Assembly: GCA_964649825.1 (NCBI GenBank)
Contig: CAZYQW010000074.1
Coordinates: forward strand, 1-28,669
Length of the DNA stretch: 28,669 nt
Source: CAZYQW01 sp964649825
GTDB taxonomy: Bacteria > Planctomycetota > B15-G4 > JADJEK01
Direction of reading: 5' to 3'
Part shown: positions 7,886 through 15,837 of the stretch, piece by piece
Numbering within the stretch: position 1 is the first letter of the stretch
Layout: the number at the start of each line of letters is the position of its first letter
Notes under the pieces: generated by a model
Databases searched by the model: none
The model's input: only the letters and a program-made list of their open reading frames with translations
Told to the model about the DNA's origin: nothing
Translations under genes and position numbers: made by a program

Positions 7886-8767
7886 GTGATCCCGAAAGCG
7901 GTTCTCGGCGCGATCCTCGTCGGCGGCATCGGGACGGCCGGGGCGACCGTCGGCGCCCGGCCGGCCGAGAGACACGTGCTCGAGCGCCTCCGCGACCGCG
8001 CTCGCGAGGCGCCGCTCGTGGTCGCGCACCGCGGCGACAGCTCGGAGTATCCCGAGAACACGATCCTCGCGTTCGAGTCCGCGGTCCAGCTCACGGCGGA
8101 CGTCGTCGAGCTCGACGTCCGCGCGTCGAAGGACGGCGTGATCGTCTGCCTGCACGACGGAATCCTCGACCGGACCACCGACGCGCGTGAACGGCTCGGC
8201 CGCGAGAAGGTCGCGGTGGCCGACCTCGAGTGGGAAGCGATCGGTGCGCTCGACGCCGGACGGTGGAGGGACGAACGTTTCACGGGCCTGCGCGTCCCGA
8301 CGCTGGAGGAGGCACTCGCCGCCATTGCTCCCGGCGCGGTCGCGATGATCGAGCGCAAGGCCGGCGACGCCGAGCCGCTCGTCGAGCTGCTGCGGCGCCT
8401 CGACCTCGTCGACGCCGTGCTCGTGCAGGCGTTCGACTGGGACTACCTCGAGCGGATTCGCAAGCTCGAACCACGCCTTTCGATCGGAGCGCTCGGCGAC
8501 GGGGAGCTGACGGTCGACCACGTCGCGCGGCTGAAGAGGATGAAGGTCGACTTCGTCCACTGGCGTTCGCGCGACCTGACGGTGGAAGCGATCCGCGTGC
8601 TGAAGAAGCACGGCTGGCTCGTCTTCGCCTACACGCTGAACGACGACGTCGGCATCGCGGGCGCGGCCGCGCTCGGGATCGACGGCGTGACCACGGACGA
8701 CCCGAACCGGGCGCGTACGCTGATCCGCATGGGTCACGCGGGACGGAGCAGCCGGCGCGGGGGGTGA
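7886..8767 (+). CDS. glycerophosphodiester phosphodiesterase
   Basis: A 293-residue GDPD-family TIM-barrel enzyme, which hydrolyses glycerophosphodiesters to glycerol 3-phosphate and an alcohol. The signature residues are all present: HRG at 48-50, PENTILAFE, VVELDV with Glu75 and Asp77 as metal ligands, LHD with the second catalytic His at 90, then LDRTT. Further C-terminal strands match (VPTLEEAL, MIERKAG, VQAFDW, FAYTLND, GIDGVTTDDP). The first ~25 residues (VLGAILVGGIGTAGATVGA) look like a signal peptide or anchor, so it probably acts in the periplasm. The GTG at 7886 follows the propeller gene by 24 bases and is likely cotranscribed. The 3' end faces the methyltransferase gene with only 33 bases between the stop codons. 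Confidence 0.92.
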   Translation: MIPKAVLGAILVGGIGTAGATVGARPAERHVLERLRDRAREAPLVVAHRGDSSEYPENTILAFESAVQLTADVVELDVRASKDGVIVCLHDGILDRTTDARERLGREKVAVADLEWEAIGALDAGRWRDERFTGLRVPTLEEALAAIAPGAVAMIERKAGDAEPLVELLRRLDLVDAVLVQAFDWDYLERIRKLEPRLSIGALGDGELTVDHVARLKRMKVDFVHWRSRDLTVEAIRVLKKHGWLVFAYTLNDDVGIAGAAALGIDGVTTDDPNRARTLIRMGHAGRSSRRGG

Positions 8768-8800
8768 GGGACGGGCTGGCGGGCTTGTGCCGCGGCGCGT

Positions 8801-9937
8801 TCACCGGGAGGCGCGCGTGTTCTTCAGGATGTACACGTCTTGGAAGTTGTGCAGTCCGCCTTCGATGTAGTCCACGACGTCGAAGGAGTCCGACCAGGCG
8901 TCGAGCGTGTGCTGGTAGGTCTGGTAGGTCGACTTGTAGTAGTCCCCCGTCGCCACCTCGCCGAGGTCCTCGTCGCGAAACCCGTCGTAGAACCCGCTCC
9001 GGAACACGCGGTCGAACTCGTCCGGATTCGAGAAGTTCCACCGACCCGCGAAGGCCCCGTGAGTGGTCGCGAGCAGGATGCCGCCCGGCCGGATGATCCG
9101 CCGCAGCTCGTCGAGCCACAGGGCCTGGTACTCGCGGGTCAGATGGGTGAACACGGAGAGCGCGATGACGAGGTCGAACCGATGGTCGGGGTGGGGGAGC
9201 GGCGGGGCGAGCTGGCACGGCGCGAATGCGCCGCCGAGGTTCTTCGCGGCCCACTGGACCGCGTCTCGGTCGATGTCGTGTCCGTACACGCGCGCGCGAG
9301 GGAACCGGTCGATCAGATGCCGCGTCACCCGGCCCGAGCCGCAGCCCCAATCGAGGAGGTGGCGCACCGACGACAGGTCGATGTGTCGCGACAGGTAACG
9401 CCGGAAGTCGTTGCAGTCCTTGATCCCGTTTGCCAGCCAGAACTCCAGATCCGAGTTCCCGGTCGCTCGCCGCATCACGGCCGGCGGCGGGAACCCGGGG
9501 TCGCTCGCGGGACGGTGGAAATCGAACGTCAGGCCGGCGACGTCGCGGCCGCGGCGCCGGCCCACGATTACCGTCTCGATCGTGGTGCCGGCCCCCAACT
9601 CACTCCCCAGGTGGCCCTCTACGTGGAAACCGCCGCGATCCGCGCCCGGAATCGGCGGCCGCAACGCCGCCAGGTCCGGCCTTTCGACGGTTCGCATCGG
9701 AAACCTCGCGCCGTCCCCGGCGATGATCTCGAACTCGTCGAAGGCGCCGTCCGGGAGCAGCATCCATCCCGACAGAAGGACGTGTCCGTCCCGCTCCCGC
9801 AGGCAATCGATGTACCCGTACCCGGGCGGGACGCGGATGCGATCCCCGAGGCTCCGGGGGAGCGCGGGTCTCCACCCGGGGCGGACCGACCGGGGAGCGG
9901 GATGAGTCGATGCAGTGGATGCAGTGGGCGTCGTCAT
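8801..9937 (-). CDS. SAM-dependent class I methyltransferase with extra N-terminal domain
   Basis: A 378-residue protein. The C-terminal part (about 175-330) is a Rossmann-fold methyltransferase: HLLDWGCGSGRVTRHL is SAM motif I, YGHDIDRDAV carries the acidic residue for the ribose, then FDLVIALSVFTHL and LRRIIRPGGILLATTHG. The first ~150 residues form a separate beta-rich domain (GYGYIDCLRERDG, LLSGWMLLPDG, GGFHVEGHL) of a type seen fused to glycosyltransferases and methyltransferases of surface glycans; its role is unknown. The ATG at 9937 is preferred. An upstream in-frame GTG at 9961 adds eight residues, and neither has a clear ribosome-binding site. The substrate cannot be read from sequence. 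It stands alone, convergent with the phosphodiesterase gene. Confidence 0.85.
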   Translation of the reverse strand: MTTPTASTASTHPAPRSVRPGWRPALPRSLGDRIRVPPGYGYIDCLRERDGHVLLSGWMLLPDGAFDEFEIIAGDGARFPMRTVERPDLAALRPPIPGADRGGFHVEGHLGSELGAGTTIETVIVGRRRGRDVAGLTFDFHRPASDPGFPPPAVMRRATGNSDLEFWLANGIKDCNDFRRYLSRHIDLSSVRHLLDWGCGSGRVTRHLIDRFPRARVYGHDIDRDAVQWAAKNLGGAFAPCQLAPPLPHPDHRFDLVIALSVFTHLTREYQALWLDELRRIIRPGGILLATTHGAFAGRWNFSNPDEFDRVFRSGFYDGFRDEDLGEVATGDYYKSTYQTYQHTLDAWSDSFDVVDYIEGGLHNFQDVYILKNTRASR

Positions 9938-10199
9938 GGTGCGTTGCTCGTGATGCGTCACCGGCGTCCGGCGCGCGCATCGACGCCGGACGCTTTGCGA
10001 GGACCGAAGCCCTCCGCGCTACGAATCGCCCCTCACGCTTCACCCAGGCATTCGCCTGTCGCGTGTCGTTCTCTCGATCCACCGTCTCGATCGAAGCCGC
10101 AGTCAGCGACCGGCTTCGACCGCTTTCACGACTAGACGCCACTCTCGTGCGATGCACGTGCGACGCCCGGTTCTCCGAGATTTGATTCGTGCCTCCATC

Positions 10200-10239
10200 G
10201 GTGCGTGGCGGTGCGTGGCGGTGCGTGGCGGTTCGTGGC
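10200..10239. repeat. 10-base tandem repeat, four copies
   Basis: The unit GGTGCGTGGC occurs three times exactly (10200-10229), then once as GGTTCGTGGC (10230-10239). The 10-base period is close to one DNA helical turn, so the copies present the same face, as for a multi-site protein-binding element. Simple slippage is equally possible. Confidence 0.85.
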
Positions 10240-10436
10240 ATTTCCTCGACGAGCGCTCGCGCTCCCGAGTTCCATCCGTCCGCCACCGGACGGTTCGGCC
10301 CGACTCGTTGCTAACGCAAGGCCGCGATCCGTCTCGGATCGTACGCGAGCACGCGTGCTGGCGGCTCGTGGGGTCGCCCGGGCGGCGGGATCGCTCCCCG
10401 CGGCCGCGAGATTCCTCGTGAATCGACGTGGGCTCG

Positions 10437-10466
10437 TTGTCAAGATGACGCGTGATTGGTTGGGAT
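10437..10466 (+). promoter_or_regulatory. possible promoter of the NYN gene
   Basis: TTGTCA at 10437-10442 matches TTGACA in five of six bases. With an 18-base spacer it is followed by TGGGAT at 10461-10466, a weak -10. The predicted leader of about 40 bases reaches the ATG at 10515. Confidence 0.35.
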
Positions 10467-10514
10467 GCGTTCCGATGGTCGGACGCCTCGAGGCACCCAG
10501 ACGGGGACTTTGGT

Positions 10515-11462
10515 ATGGATCAGGAGCGACATCTCCTCTGCATCTATCTCGACTTCGAGAACCTCGCCCTCGGCTTTCGTGGTCAGGACGACCGGTTCGA
10601 CGTCGACCGCGTGCTGCGTCGGCTCGTCGAGAAGGGCAACATCGTCGTGAAGCGCGCCTACGCGGACTGGAAGCGCTTCTCGCGCTACACCCCCGCGCTC
10701 CAGGAGGCGGCGTTCGAGCTCCTCCAGATCCCGGCCCGCAGCATCACGGGCAAGAACTCGGCCGACATGCGCCTCTGCGTCGACGTCATGGACCTCTGCT
10801 ACTCGAAATCGCACATCGACACGTTCGTGATCGTGTCGGGCGACAGCGACTTCTCCCCCCTCGTGTCGAAGCTGAAGGAGAACGGCAAGACGGTGATCGG
10901 TCTCGGGATGAAGAACTCGACGTCGGCGCTCCTGCGGGACAACTGCGACGAGTTCATCTACTACGAGGACCTGGAGAAGGAGGAGACGGAGATCGAGGTC
11001 GACATCCCCAACGCGAACGAGAAGGAACGCGAGCTCTACGCGCTCCTCCTCGATTCGCTGCAGGCGCTCCGGCGCGAGAACCGCGAGGTCTACTACGCGT
11101 CGCTCATCAAGGAGACGATGAAGCGCAAGATGCCGTCGTTCAACGAGGCGTACTACGGGTTCAAGAGCTTCTCGACGGTGCTCGAGAGCGCGGCGCAGCG
11201 AGGGCTCGTCCGATTGGAGCGCGACGACGCGAACCGTACCCTGAGCGTGAGCGAGTTCGGCGACGAGCTGCGCCCGAGCCCGCGAAAGAAAGCGAAGGCC
11301 CGGGCGGCACCGCGATCGACCTCCGGCTCGACCTCGGGCTCGACCTCCGGGTCGAGCTCCGGGACGAGGTCTGGGTCGAGCTCCGGGACGAGTTCCGGGT
11401 CGAGCGCCACGCGCAGCGGATCGTCGGTGACCCGTCCGTCGCGGCGCGGAACCGGCGGGTAG
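10515..11462 (+). CDS. NYN-domain putative RNase with LOTUS/OST-HTH-like domain and Ser/Gly tail
   Basis: A 315-residue protein. Residues 5-155 form an NYN (PIN-like, LabA/DUF88-type) nuclease domain: IYLDFENLA (Asp13), GKNSADMRLCVD (Asp84) and VIVSGDSDFSPLV (Asp110, Asp112) supply the acidic metal cluster. A Lys/Glu-rich linker leads to a winged-helix LOTUS/OST-HTH-like domain at about 170-250 (LYALLLDSLQAL, MPSFNEAYYGFKSFSTVLESA, LVRLERD). Such domains bind RNA in related proteins. The last ~50 residues are basic, then Ser/Gly/Thr repeats. The ATG at 10515 is chosen because the conserved strand starts right after it and GGGGA lies seven bases upstream; an in-frame ATG at 10452 would add 21 unlikely residues. 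An RNA processing or turnover role is inferred from the family. Confidence 0.88.
   Translation: MDQERHLLCIYLDFENLALGFRGQDDRFDVDRVLRRLVEKGNIVVKRAYADWKRFSRYTPALQEAAFELLQIPARSITGKNSADMRLCVDVMDLCYSKSHIDTFVIVSGDSDFSPLVSKLKENGKTVIGLGMKNSTSALLRDNCDEFIYYEDLEKEETEIEVDIPNANEKERELYALLLDSLQALRRENREVYYASLIKETMKRKMPSFNEAYYGFKSFSTVLESAAQRGLVRLERDDANRTLSVSEFGDELRPSPRKKAKARAAPRSTSGSTSGSTSGSSSGTRSGSSSGTSSGSSATRSGSSVTRPSRRGTGG
11316..11399 (+). repeat. seven 12-base tandem units encoding a Ser/Gly tail
   Basis: Seven consecutive 12-base units of the form TCGACCTCCGGG encode the tetrapeptides STSG, STSG, STSG, SSSG, TRSG, SSSG and TSSG near the end of the NYN protein. The period is a multiple of three, so gain or loss of units would keep the reading frame. 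Confidence 0.9.
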
Positions 11463-11546
11463 AAGCCGGCCGGGGCGAACCGCGACTCTCGTTCCGGCGG
11501 TCCGCTCGCTACCGTGTGCGATCGCGTCGGATCGGAGTCGCCGGTG

Positions 11547-13517
11547 ATGTCCCCGTCGTTCCCGAAGCTGTTGCCGCTCCTCGCGTTCGTCTGCGTCTTG
11601 CTGATCCGCTGGCCGGTGATGCTCGCGCATCAGGACACGTGGCTGCCGTTCGAGGTCCACTCGGGAACGATCGCGCGCGCGCTGCTCGACGGCGTCGACC
11701 TGAACGTGGCCACCACGCCGATCGTCGCGCACATCCGCGGCGGCGTGCTGCTCGGTGTGCTCCTCGTTCCGATCTACGCGTTGCTCGGGACCGCCGCGGC
11801 GACGATGAAGCTCGTCCCGCTCCTCTGGAACGCGACCGCGATCGCGCTCCTCGTGCACGTGCTGCGACGTTACGGATCCAACCGCGTCGCCGTCGTCGGG
11901 GCGCTCCTGTTCGCGTTCGCGCCGCCGACCTTCCAGAAGCTCTCGACGCTCCTCCTCGCGTCGCACATGGAGGCCGCGCTCCCTGCCCTCCTCGCGTTGC
12001 TCCCCTATCTGTCGATGACGATCGACCGGCGCTTCTCCGCATCTCGCTCGTTCGGATTCGGGGCGGCGGTCGGTTTCGCGGGGTTCTTCCATCTGCAGGC
12101 GCTGCTGCCCTGCCTCGTGTTGACCGGGCTGCTCGTCGCGATGGAGTGGCGCCGGCTCGGCGTTCGGCACTCGTCGCTGATCCTGCTCGGCGCGGCGCTC
12201 TTCGCCGCACCGTCGTTCCTGTTCGAGGGTGGTGCGATCGGACTGCTCCGCTCCGGGATGTTCGCGGCCGAGATGGCGCCGCCTCCCACGCTGGACGCAC
12301 CGACCTCGACGCTCGAGAAGCTCGGGCGTCTCGTTCATCCCGATCTTCGGCGCGTGCTCGAGTTCGGCGAGATCGGGGCCGGCGGCGATCGGCTCGGCAC
12401 GATCTACACGTTCGCGCTCTTCGCTGCCGCGCTGGGGGGGATCTACCGCTTCCGGCGCGGCATCGCGGCGGCAGCCGCGCGCGTCCTCGGACGCGACGCC
12501 GCGGCGCCGCCCGCCCCGGTGCTTTTGTTCATCTTCCATCCTCTCCTCGTCGCGGCCCTGTACGCGCGTTCGTCGAGTATCTTCGTCGTCGAGGAGCTCG
12601 GGTGCGGGGTCGCGAACCGTCACTTCGCGCCGCTCTTGTTCTCCCTGCTGGCGTTGGCCGCGTTCGGGATCGGAGGCGGCCGGCGCTCCCTGCTGCTCCT
12701 GGTTCCGTTGCTCGTCCCGGGCGTGGCAGGGACGTGGGCCGCGATGCAATCGACGGAAGCGACGCGCGTGCCGCACCGGGGCGAGTGCTACGAGTGGTTC
12801 GGCCGGCAGTTGTTCGCGGACACGAAAGGCGACCCGACCGCGGTGCTCGCCGCGATCGCGCGCGTCGATCGGGGCGACCCGCGGTTCACGACGTTCCGGT
12901 TCCGGACGTTCGTGAACGGCGTGCCGCGTGACGTCCACCGTCTCGTCGGCGGTCGACCGCTCGGGCGGGACGACGAGCCGCCGGCGGTGCGGCTCGTACG
13001 CCTGACCGCCGTCGGACGGCAGCTCGCCGGCGCGCGAAACGACCTCTTCGAGGTGGTGCATGGTGGCGGACTCGAACGACTCTCTCCGGCCGAGCGCGCC
13101 GCCCTTCTCCATGGCGTGGGGATCGGCCTCGAGGCGCCCCGCCCGTCGGCGGGACCGGAACCCGCCGCGCGCTTCGACACGATGATCCGCACGTTGCTGA
13201 AGCGGCTCCCGAGCGAAGATGCTCGGCTCGTCGCCGAGGGGCACGGGTTCGACATGGGGTTCGTGTTCGACCCCTACAACGGGAACCTGCGCGATCTGAT
13301 CGTTCGCCAGGCGTCGTTCCCGGCCGACGTGCAGGACGCGATCTACCGTGGCATCGCGTGGGGCGTGCGCCAGCGCTGCACGGAACCGCCGACGACCGTC
13401 CCGGACGGACTGGTCGTGGCGGCGCTCGTCCCCCCCGGCGCGAAGGCCGCGTTCGACGCGGGATACACCGGAGCGGTGATGCCGCTCGAGGCGTCCGCGT
13501 TCACGGCGTCACGGTGA
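11547..13517 (+). CDS. multi-pass membrane protein, GT-C-like N-terminal half
   Basis: A 656-residue protein not assigned to a named family. Residues 1-410 hold about ten hydrophobic segments. The first (LLPLLAFVCVLLIRWPVML) is followed by a loop with HQDTWLPFEVHSG, and the layout resembles lipid-linked-sugar glycosyltransferases of the GT-C fold, though the usual DE/DD motif is not clear. Residues ~410-656 are soluble. They carry two related-looking stretches, LLHGVGIGLE and YRGIAWGVRQR, each after an acidic/basic helix, which hints at an internal duplication. GGAG at 11534-11537 supports starting at GTG 11544 or ATG 11547; a GTG at 11514 is less likely. It follows the NYN gene by 84 bases, and its 3' end overlaps the convergent peptidase gene by 9 bases. 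Confidence 0.65.
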   Translation: MSPSFPKLLPLLAFVCVLLIRWPVMLAHQDTWLPFEVHSGTIARALLDGVDLNVATTPIVAHIRGGVLLGVLLVPIYALLGTAAATMKLVPLLWNATAIALLVHVLRRYGSNRVAVVGALLFAFAPPTFQKLSTLLLASHMEAALPALLALLPYLSMTIDRRFSASRSFGFGAAVGFAGFFHLQALLPCLVLTGLLVAMEWRRLGVRHSSLILLGAALFAAPSFLFEGGAIGLLRSGMFAAEMAPPPTLDAPTSTLEKLGRLVHPDLRRVLEFGEIGAGGDRLGTIYTFALFAAALGGIYRFRRGIAAAAARVLGRDAAAPPAPVLLFIFHPLLVAALYARSSSIFVVEELGCGVANRHFAPLLFSLLALAAFGIGGGRRSLLLLVPLLVPGVAGTWAAMQSTEATRVPHRGECYEWFGRQLFADTKGDPTAVLAAIARVDRGDPRFTTFRFRTFVNGVPRDVHRLVGGRPLGRDDEPPAVRLVRLTAVGRQLAGARNDLFEVVHGGGLERLSPAERAALLHGVGIGLEAPRPSAGPEPAARFDTMIRTLLKRLPSEDARLVAEGHGFDMGFVFDPYNGNLRDLIVRQASFPADVQDAIYRGIAWGVRQRCTEPPTTVPDGLVVAALVPPGAKAAFDAGYTGAVMPLEASAFTASR

Positions 13518-14858
13518 CTCGCGGCGCGGCGACGGCTCCGCGGGCGTGATGGTGAGCGTGCCGCGCCGCTCGGGCGTGATCGTTCGTCCGGCCACGTCGC
13601 GGATCCGGTCGTCGTCGAGCCGAGCGAACGCACGACTCGCGTCCGCCGGCGTCGCGAGCTCGCTCGTCATCATGAACGAGACCTGTGACAGCATCACCTG
13701 CGCTTCGACGAAGTCGACCGAGCCGCGACCGCCGACCGTGCGGCGCAGCAGAGCGAAGTCCGGGAGCTCCGTCACCTGCGCCTGCATCTGCCGGACGAGC
13801 ATCGGCAGGCCGAACCCGTCCGGGCGTGCGGCGATCGGTTCACGGAGGGCCCGCCGGATCGATCCACGGATCGTGTCGAGCTGGCGCGCGTCGGTGGTAC
13901 CACCCGAGAGCACGAGGAACCGCGCTCCGTCCACCGACAGGTCGGTCGAAGCCGTCACGTTCACGCCGGCCTTCCGAAGCTCCACGTCGAGCCCGAGCCG
14001 CGTCGCGAGAAGCTGCCCGAGGAGCGCACCGGCCAGCCGGTCGGTCGCGTCCTGGCTCGGAACCGCGTACCACTCCATGAAGTGGTGGGCGGCGAAATCC
14101 CAAGTGCCGGCGTGGTCGCCGGCCGCGATCTTGGCCTCCGCCGGAACCGGAGCGGCGACGCGGCGCGGAAGCGCTCCGATCGTGCGCTCGAGCTCGACGG
14201 CGACTTCGGCGGCCGAGACCGGACCGACCGCGACGACGAGGAGCGGTTCACCGACCGGCACCCGTGCCTCGACGTAGCGGGAGAGCTCTTCGACCGTCGC
14301 CGCCGCGACGTCGCCGTGGACCGCGGCGTGTTCGCGGCCGTGCCGTACGAGCTGGTTCCACGCGGCCGTCGCCCACTTGCCGGTGTAGCCACGGCTCACC
14401 GTCCAGCTCTCCTCCTGCTCGATCCGTCCCTTCTCGACCTCGAGCCCGTCGGCCGAGAACGAGGTCGCCGAGAGCCATCGCGCGTGGCGGTCGGCGGCCG
14501 ACGCGAACGCGGCGGGGTCTCCGATCGACTCGAGGCGCATCGTCGCCGCCGTCGTCTCCCCGTTGAGCCGCAGCCCGGACGGCGTGAGCGTGTCCGGGTC
14601 GGTGGAGCGGATCAGCATGTGCTCGACGAGGTGCGCGTACTGCGCGTGGTCCGCGTCGTCGTCCTGCAGACCGAGCGGAACGAAGGTGAACAGCGTCTGC
14701 GCGGTCGCGTCGGGCACGTGCACGATCACCGCGCGTACACCGTTGTCGAGAGCTCGGATCGACCACGGATGCCCGGTCTCTGCCTCGGGCACGGACGCGC
14801 CCGTCACGGTCGAGACCGCGAAAGCGACGAGCATCAGGGGAGACAACGTGCTCGACAT
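13509..14858 (-). CDS. M16-family zinc metallopeptidase, exported
   Basis: A 449-residue protein with a signal peptide (MSSTLSPLMLVAFAVSTVTGA) and an M16 (pitrilysin/insulinase-like) fold. The inverted zinc motif HLVEH is intact at 76-80, and VEKGRIEQEE at 141-150 supplies the distal Glu ligand, most likely Glu149. The spacing is slightly shorter than the usual ~75 residues. Its length fits one catalytic half plus its partner domain, as in single-unit M16 peptidases that act as dimers or with a paired subunit. The ATG at 14858 has an excellent GGAGGA seven to eight bases upstream. The open frame continues upstream without a better start. It is divergent from a small lipoprotein gene across a 224-base gap. 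Substrate unknown; location probably periplasmic. Confidence 0.85.
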   Translation of the reverse strand: MSSTLSPLMLVAFAVSTVTGASVPEAETGHPWSIRALDNGVRAVIVHVPDATAQTLFTFVPLGLQDDDADHAQYAHLVEHMLIRSTDPDTLTPSGLRLNGETTAATMRLESIGDPAAFASAADRHARWLSATSFSADGLEVEKGRIEQEESWTVSRGYTGKWATAAWNQLVRHGREHAAVHGDVAAATVEELSRYVEARVPVGEPLLVVAVGPVSAAEVAVELERTIGALPRRVAAPVPAEAKIAAGDHAGTWDFAAHHFMEWYAVPSQDATDRLAGALLGQLLATRLGLDVELRKAGVNVTASTDLSVDGARFLVLSGGTTDARQLDTIRGSIRRALREPIAARPDGFGLPMLVRQMQAQVTELPDFALLRRTVGGRGSVDFVEAQVMLSQVSFMMTSELATPADASRAFARLDDDRIRDVAGRTITPERRGTLTITPAEPSPRRESP

Positions 14859-14940
14859 CGAATCATCCTCCTCACCGGGTACGCGGGGGCCTCGGCCGGA
14901 GCGGAGCTCGGTCGACTTCGTCGAAGCGCAGGTGCCGTTG

Positions 14941-14946
14941 ATCCTA
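14941..14946 (-). promoter_or_regulatory. TAGGAT box upstream of the M16 peptidase gene
   Basis: TAGGAT on the minus strand lies 83 bases before the ATG at 14858, consistent with a -10 element and a leader near 75 bases. No clear -35 is seen. The same hexamer lies upstream of three other minus-strand genes here. Confidence 0.35.
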
Positions 14947-15003
14947 CCCGCCGCGCGCCGCGGCAAGAGGACGAGAGTTACAGGTCCGTCATTCGCGAGG
15001 TTC

Positions 15004-15036
15004 TACGATGGCGGCACGACCGACGCCGGCTACGAT
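15004..15036 (+). promoter_or_regulatory. two TACGAT -10-like boxes upstream of the lipoprotein gene
   Basis: TACGAT occurs at 15004-15009 and 15031-15036, ahead of the GTG at 15083. TTACAG at 14979-14984 is a weak -35 candidate for the first box with a long 19-base spacer. Either could serve as promoter. Confidence 0.25.
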
Positions 15037-15082
15037 TCTCGCCGACGCTCGCACCCCTGCCGAACCCATGCCGAGGTCAGCC

Positions 15083-15388
15083 GTGAATCTCACCCGTTTC
15101 CTCGTTGCGTCCCTCCTCGTCGCCGCCGGCGTCACCGGCTGCACCGACGAACGTGATCGAGCCGAGCTCGAAGCACAGTTGAAGGAGCTGAACGCGCAGG
15201 CGACGGAGCTCGCCCGGCAGTTGAAGACCGCAGCGAAGGAGAAAGCCGCGTCGCTCGAGGACGAGCTGGCGAGCGTCATGGATCGGCGCGAGGAGATCCT
15301 CGCCGGTCTGAAGGAGCTCGGCGTCGAGATCGGCGAGAAGGCCGGTGACGCGGTAGAGAACGTGAAGGACTTGCTCGAGAGGAAGTGA
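15083..15388 (+). CDS. small coiled-coil lipoprotein
   Basis: A 101-residue predicted lipoprotein. The signal peptide MNLTRFLVASLLVAAGVTGC ends in a good lipobox (VTGC) with the lipidated Cys at residue 20. The rest is charged and strongly helical, with heptad-like Leu/Ala spacing (ELEAQLKELNAQATELARQL onward), and should form a coiled coil. The GTG at 15083 is chosen because GAGG lies seven bases upstream and it gives a standard signal length; the ATG at 15068 adds five residues. No known family was recognised. A spacer or scaffold role at the envelope, as for Lpp-like proteins, is only inferred. A second small coiled-coil protein follows. Confidence 0.7.
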   Translation: MNLTRFLVASLLVAAGVTGCTDERDRAELEAQLKELNAQATELARQLKTAAKEKAASLEDELASVMDRREEILAGLKELGVEIGEKAGDAVENVKDLLERK

Positions 15389-15482
15389 GGGCGAACCAGT
15401 GTCACGAGATCCCAGGGACTTGCGCGGTGAGCAGGGTGGTCAGAACGGTTCGAGGGGCTCGAGCGGCGCCATTGGATGGCGT

Positions 15483-15827
15483 ATGCCGGTTCGGGCCGCG
15501 ATCCTGATCGCGGCCGGTGCGTTTGCGTGCTCGAAGGACGACGACACGTCGAGCGCGCTCGACTTCACACCGGACATGATCGAGCTTCGCGACTCGATCA
15601 AGGAAGGGGAGACCGAGATGGAACGGCTGAAGGCCGAGCTCGCGCTCGCGTCGCCCGAGAGACAGGTGGAGATCAAGAAGGAGATCCAGGACCTGCGCAA
15701 CGCCCTGAAGGGGAGGAAGGTCAAGCTGCGCGAGTTGAAGGGAATGCCGGCCGAGAACCCCAACAAGAAGAAGCCGGCCGCCCCGGGTTCGGACGGCGCG
15801 CCCGATGGATCCGGCGCGGGCGGCTAG
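15483..15827 (+). CDS. small coiled-coil protein, probable lipoprotein
   Basis: A 114-residue protein. MPVRAAILIAAGAFAC looks like a short lipoprotein signal with Cys16 as acceptor, although Phe at -2 is unusual for a lipobox. Residues ~30-90 are highly charged and helical (ELRDSIKEGETEMERLKAEL, then KKEIQDLRNALKGRK) and should form a coiled coil. The tail is rich in Pro, Lys and Gly. The ATG at 15483 gives a clean signal; a GTG at 15399 would add 28 Gly/Arg-rich residues. It lies 94 bases after the previous lipoprotein gene, in the same direction, and resembles it in layout but not clearly in sequence. The function is unknown. Confidence 0.6.
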   Translation: MPVRAAILIAAGAFACSKDDDTSSALDFTPDMIELRDSIKEGETEMERLKAELALASPERQVEIKKEIQDLRNALKGRKVKLRELKGMPAENPNKKKPAAPGSDGAPDGSGAGG

Positions 15828-15837
15828 AGGCACTGCG

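Larger units (their letters stand above)
9938..10514. other. gene-free stretch
   Basis: No open frame here looks like a protein; the frames crossing it are Arg-rich shadows. It separates the divergent methyltransferase (minus) and NYN protein (plus) genes, so it must carry both promoters. It contains the 10-base tandem repeat at 10200-10239 and a possible promoter at 10437-10466. Nothing else recognisable was seen. Confidence 0.6.

Noticed and set aside
6314..8737. 807-codon minus-strand open frame opposite the propeller and phosphodiesterase genes
   Set aside because: It is antisense to two well-supported genes; its Asp/Val/Arg/His-rich composition mirrors their codon bias.
8768..8800. Bidirectional terminator between the convergent phosphodiesterase and methyltransferase genes
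   Set aside because: The 33-base gap is GC-rich, but no stable stem followed by a T-run on either strand was found.
10205..12931. 908-codon plus-strand open frame
   Set aside because: It overlaps the NYN and membrane protein genes in another frame and is Arg-rich without any domain. Long open frames are expected on wrong frames at this GC content.
10440..13244. 934-codon minus-strand open frame
   Set aside because: It is a highly charged shadow antisense to the NYN and membrane protein genes.
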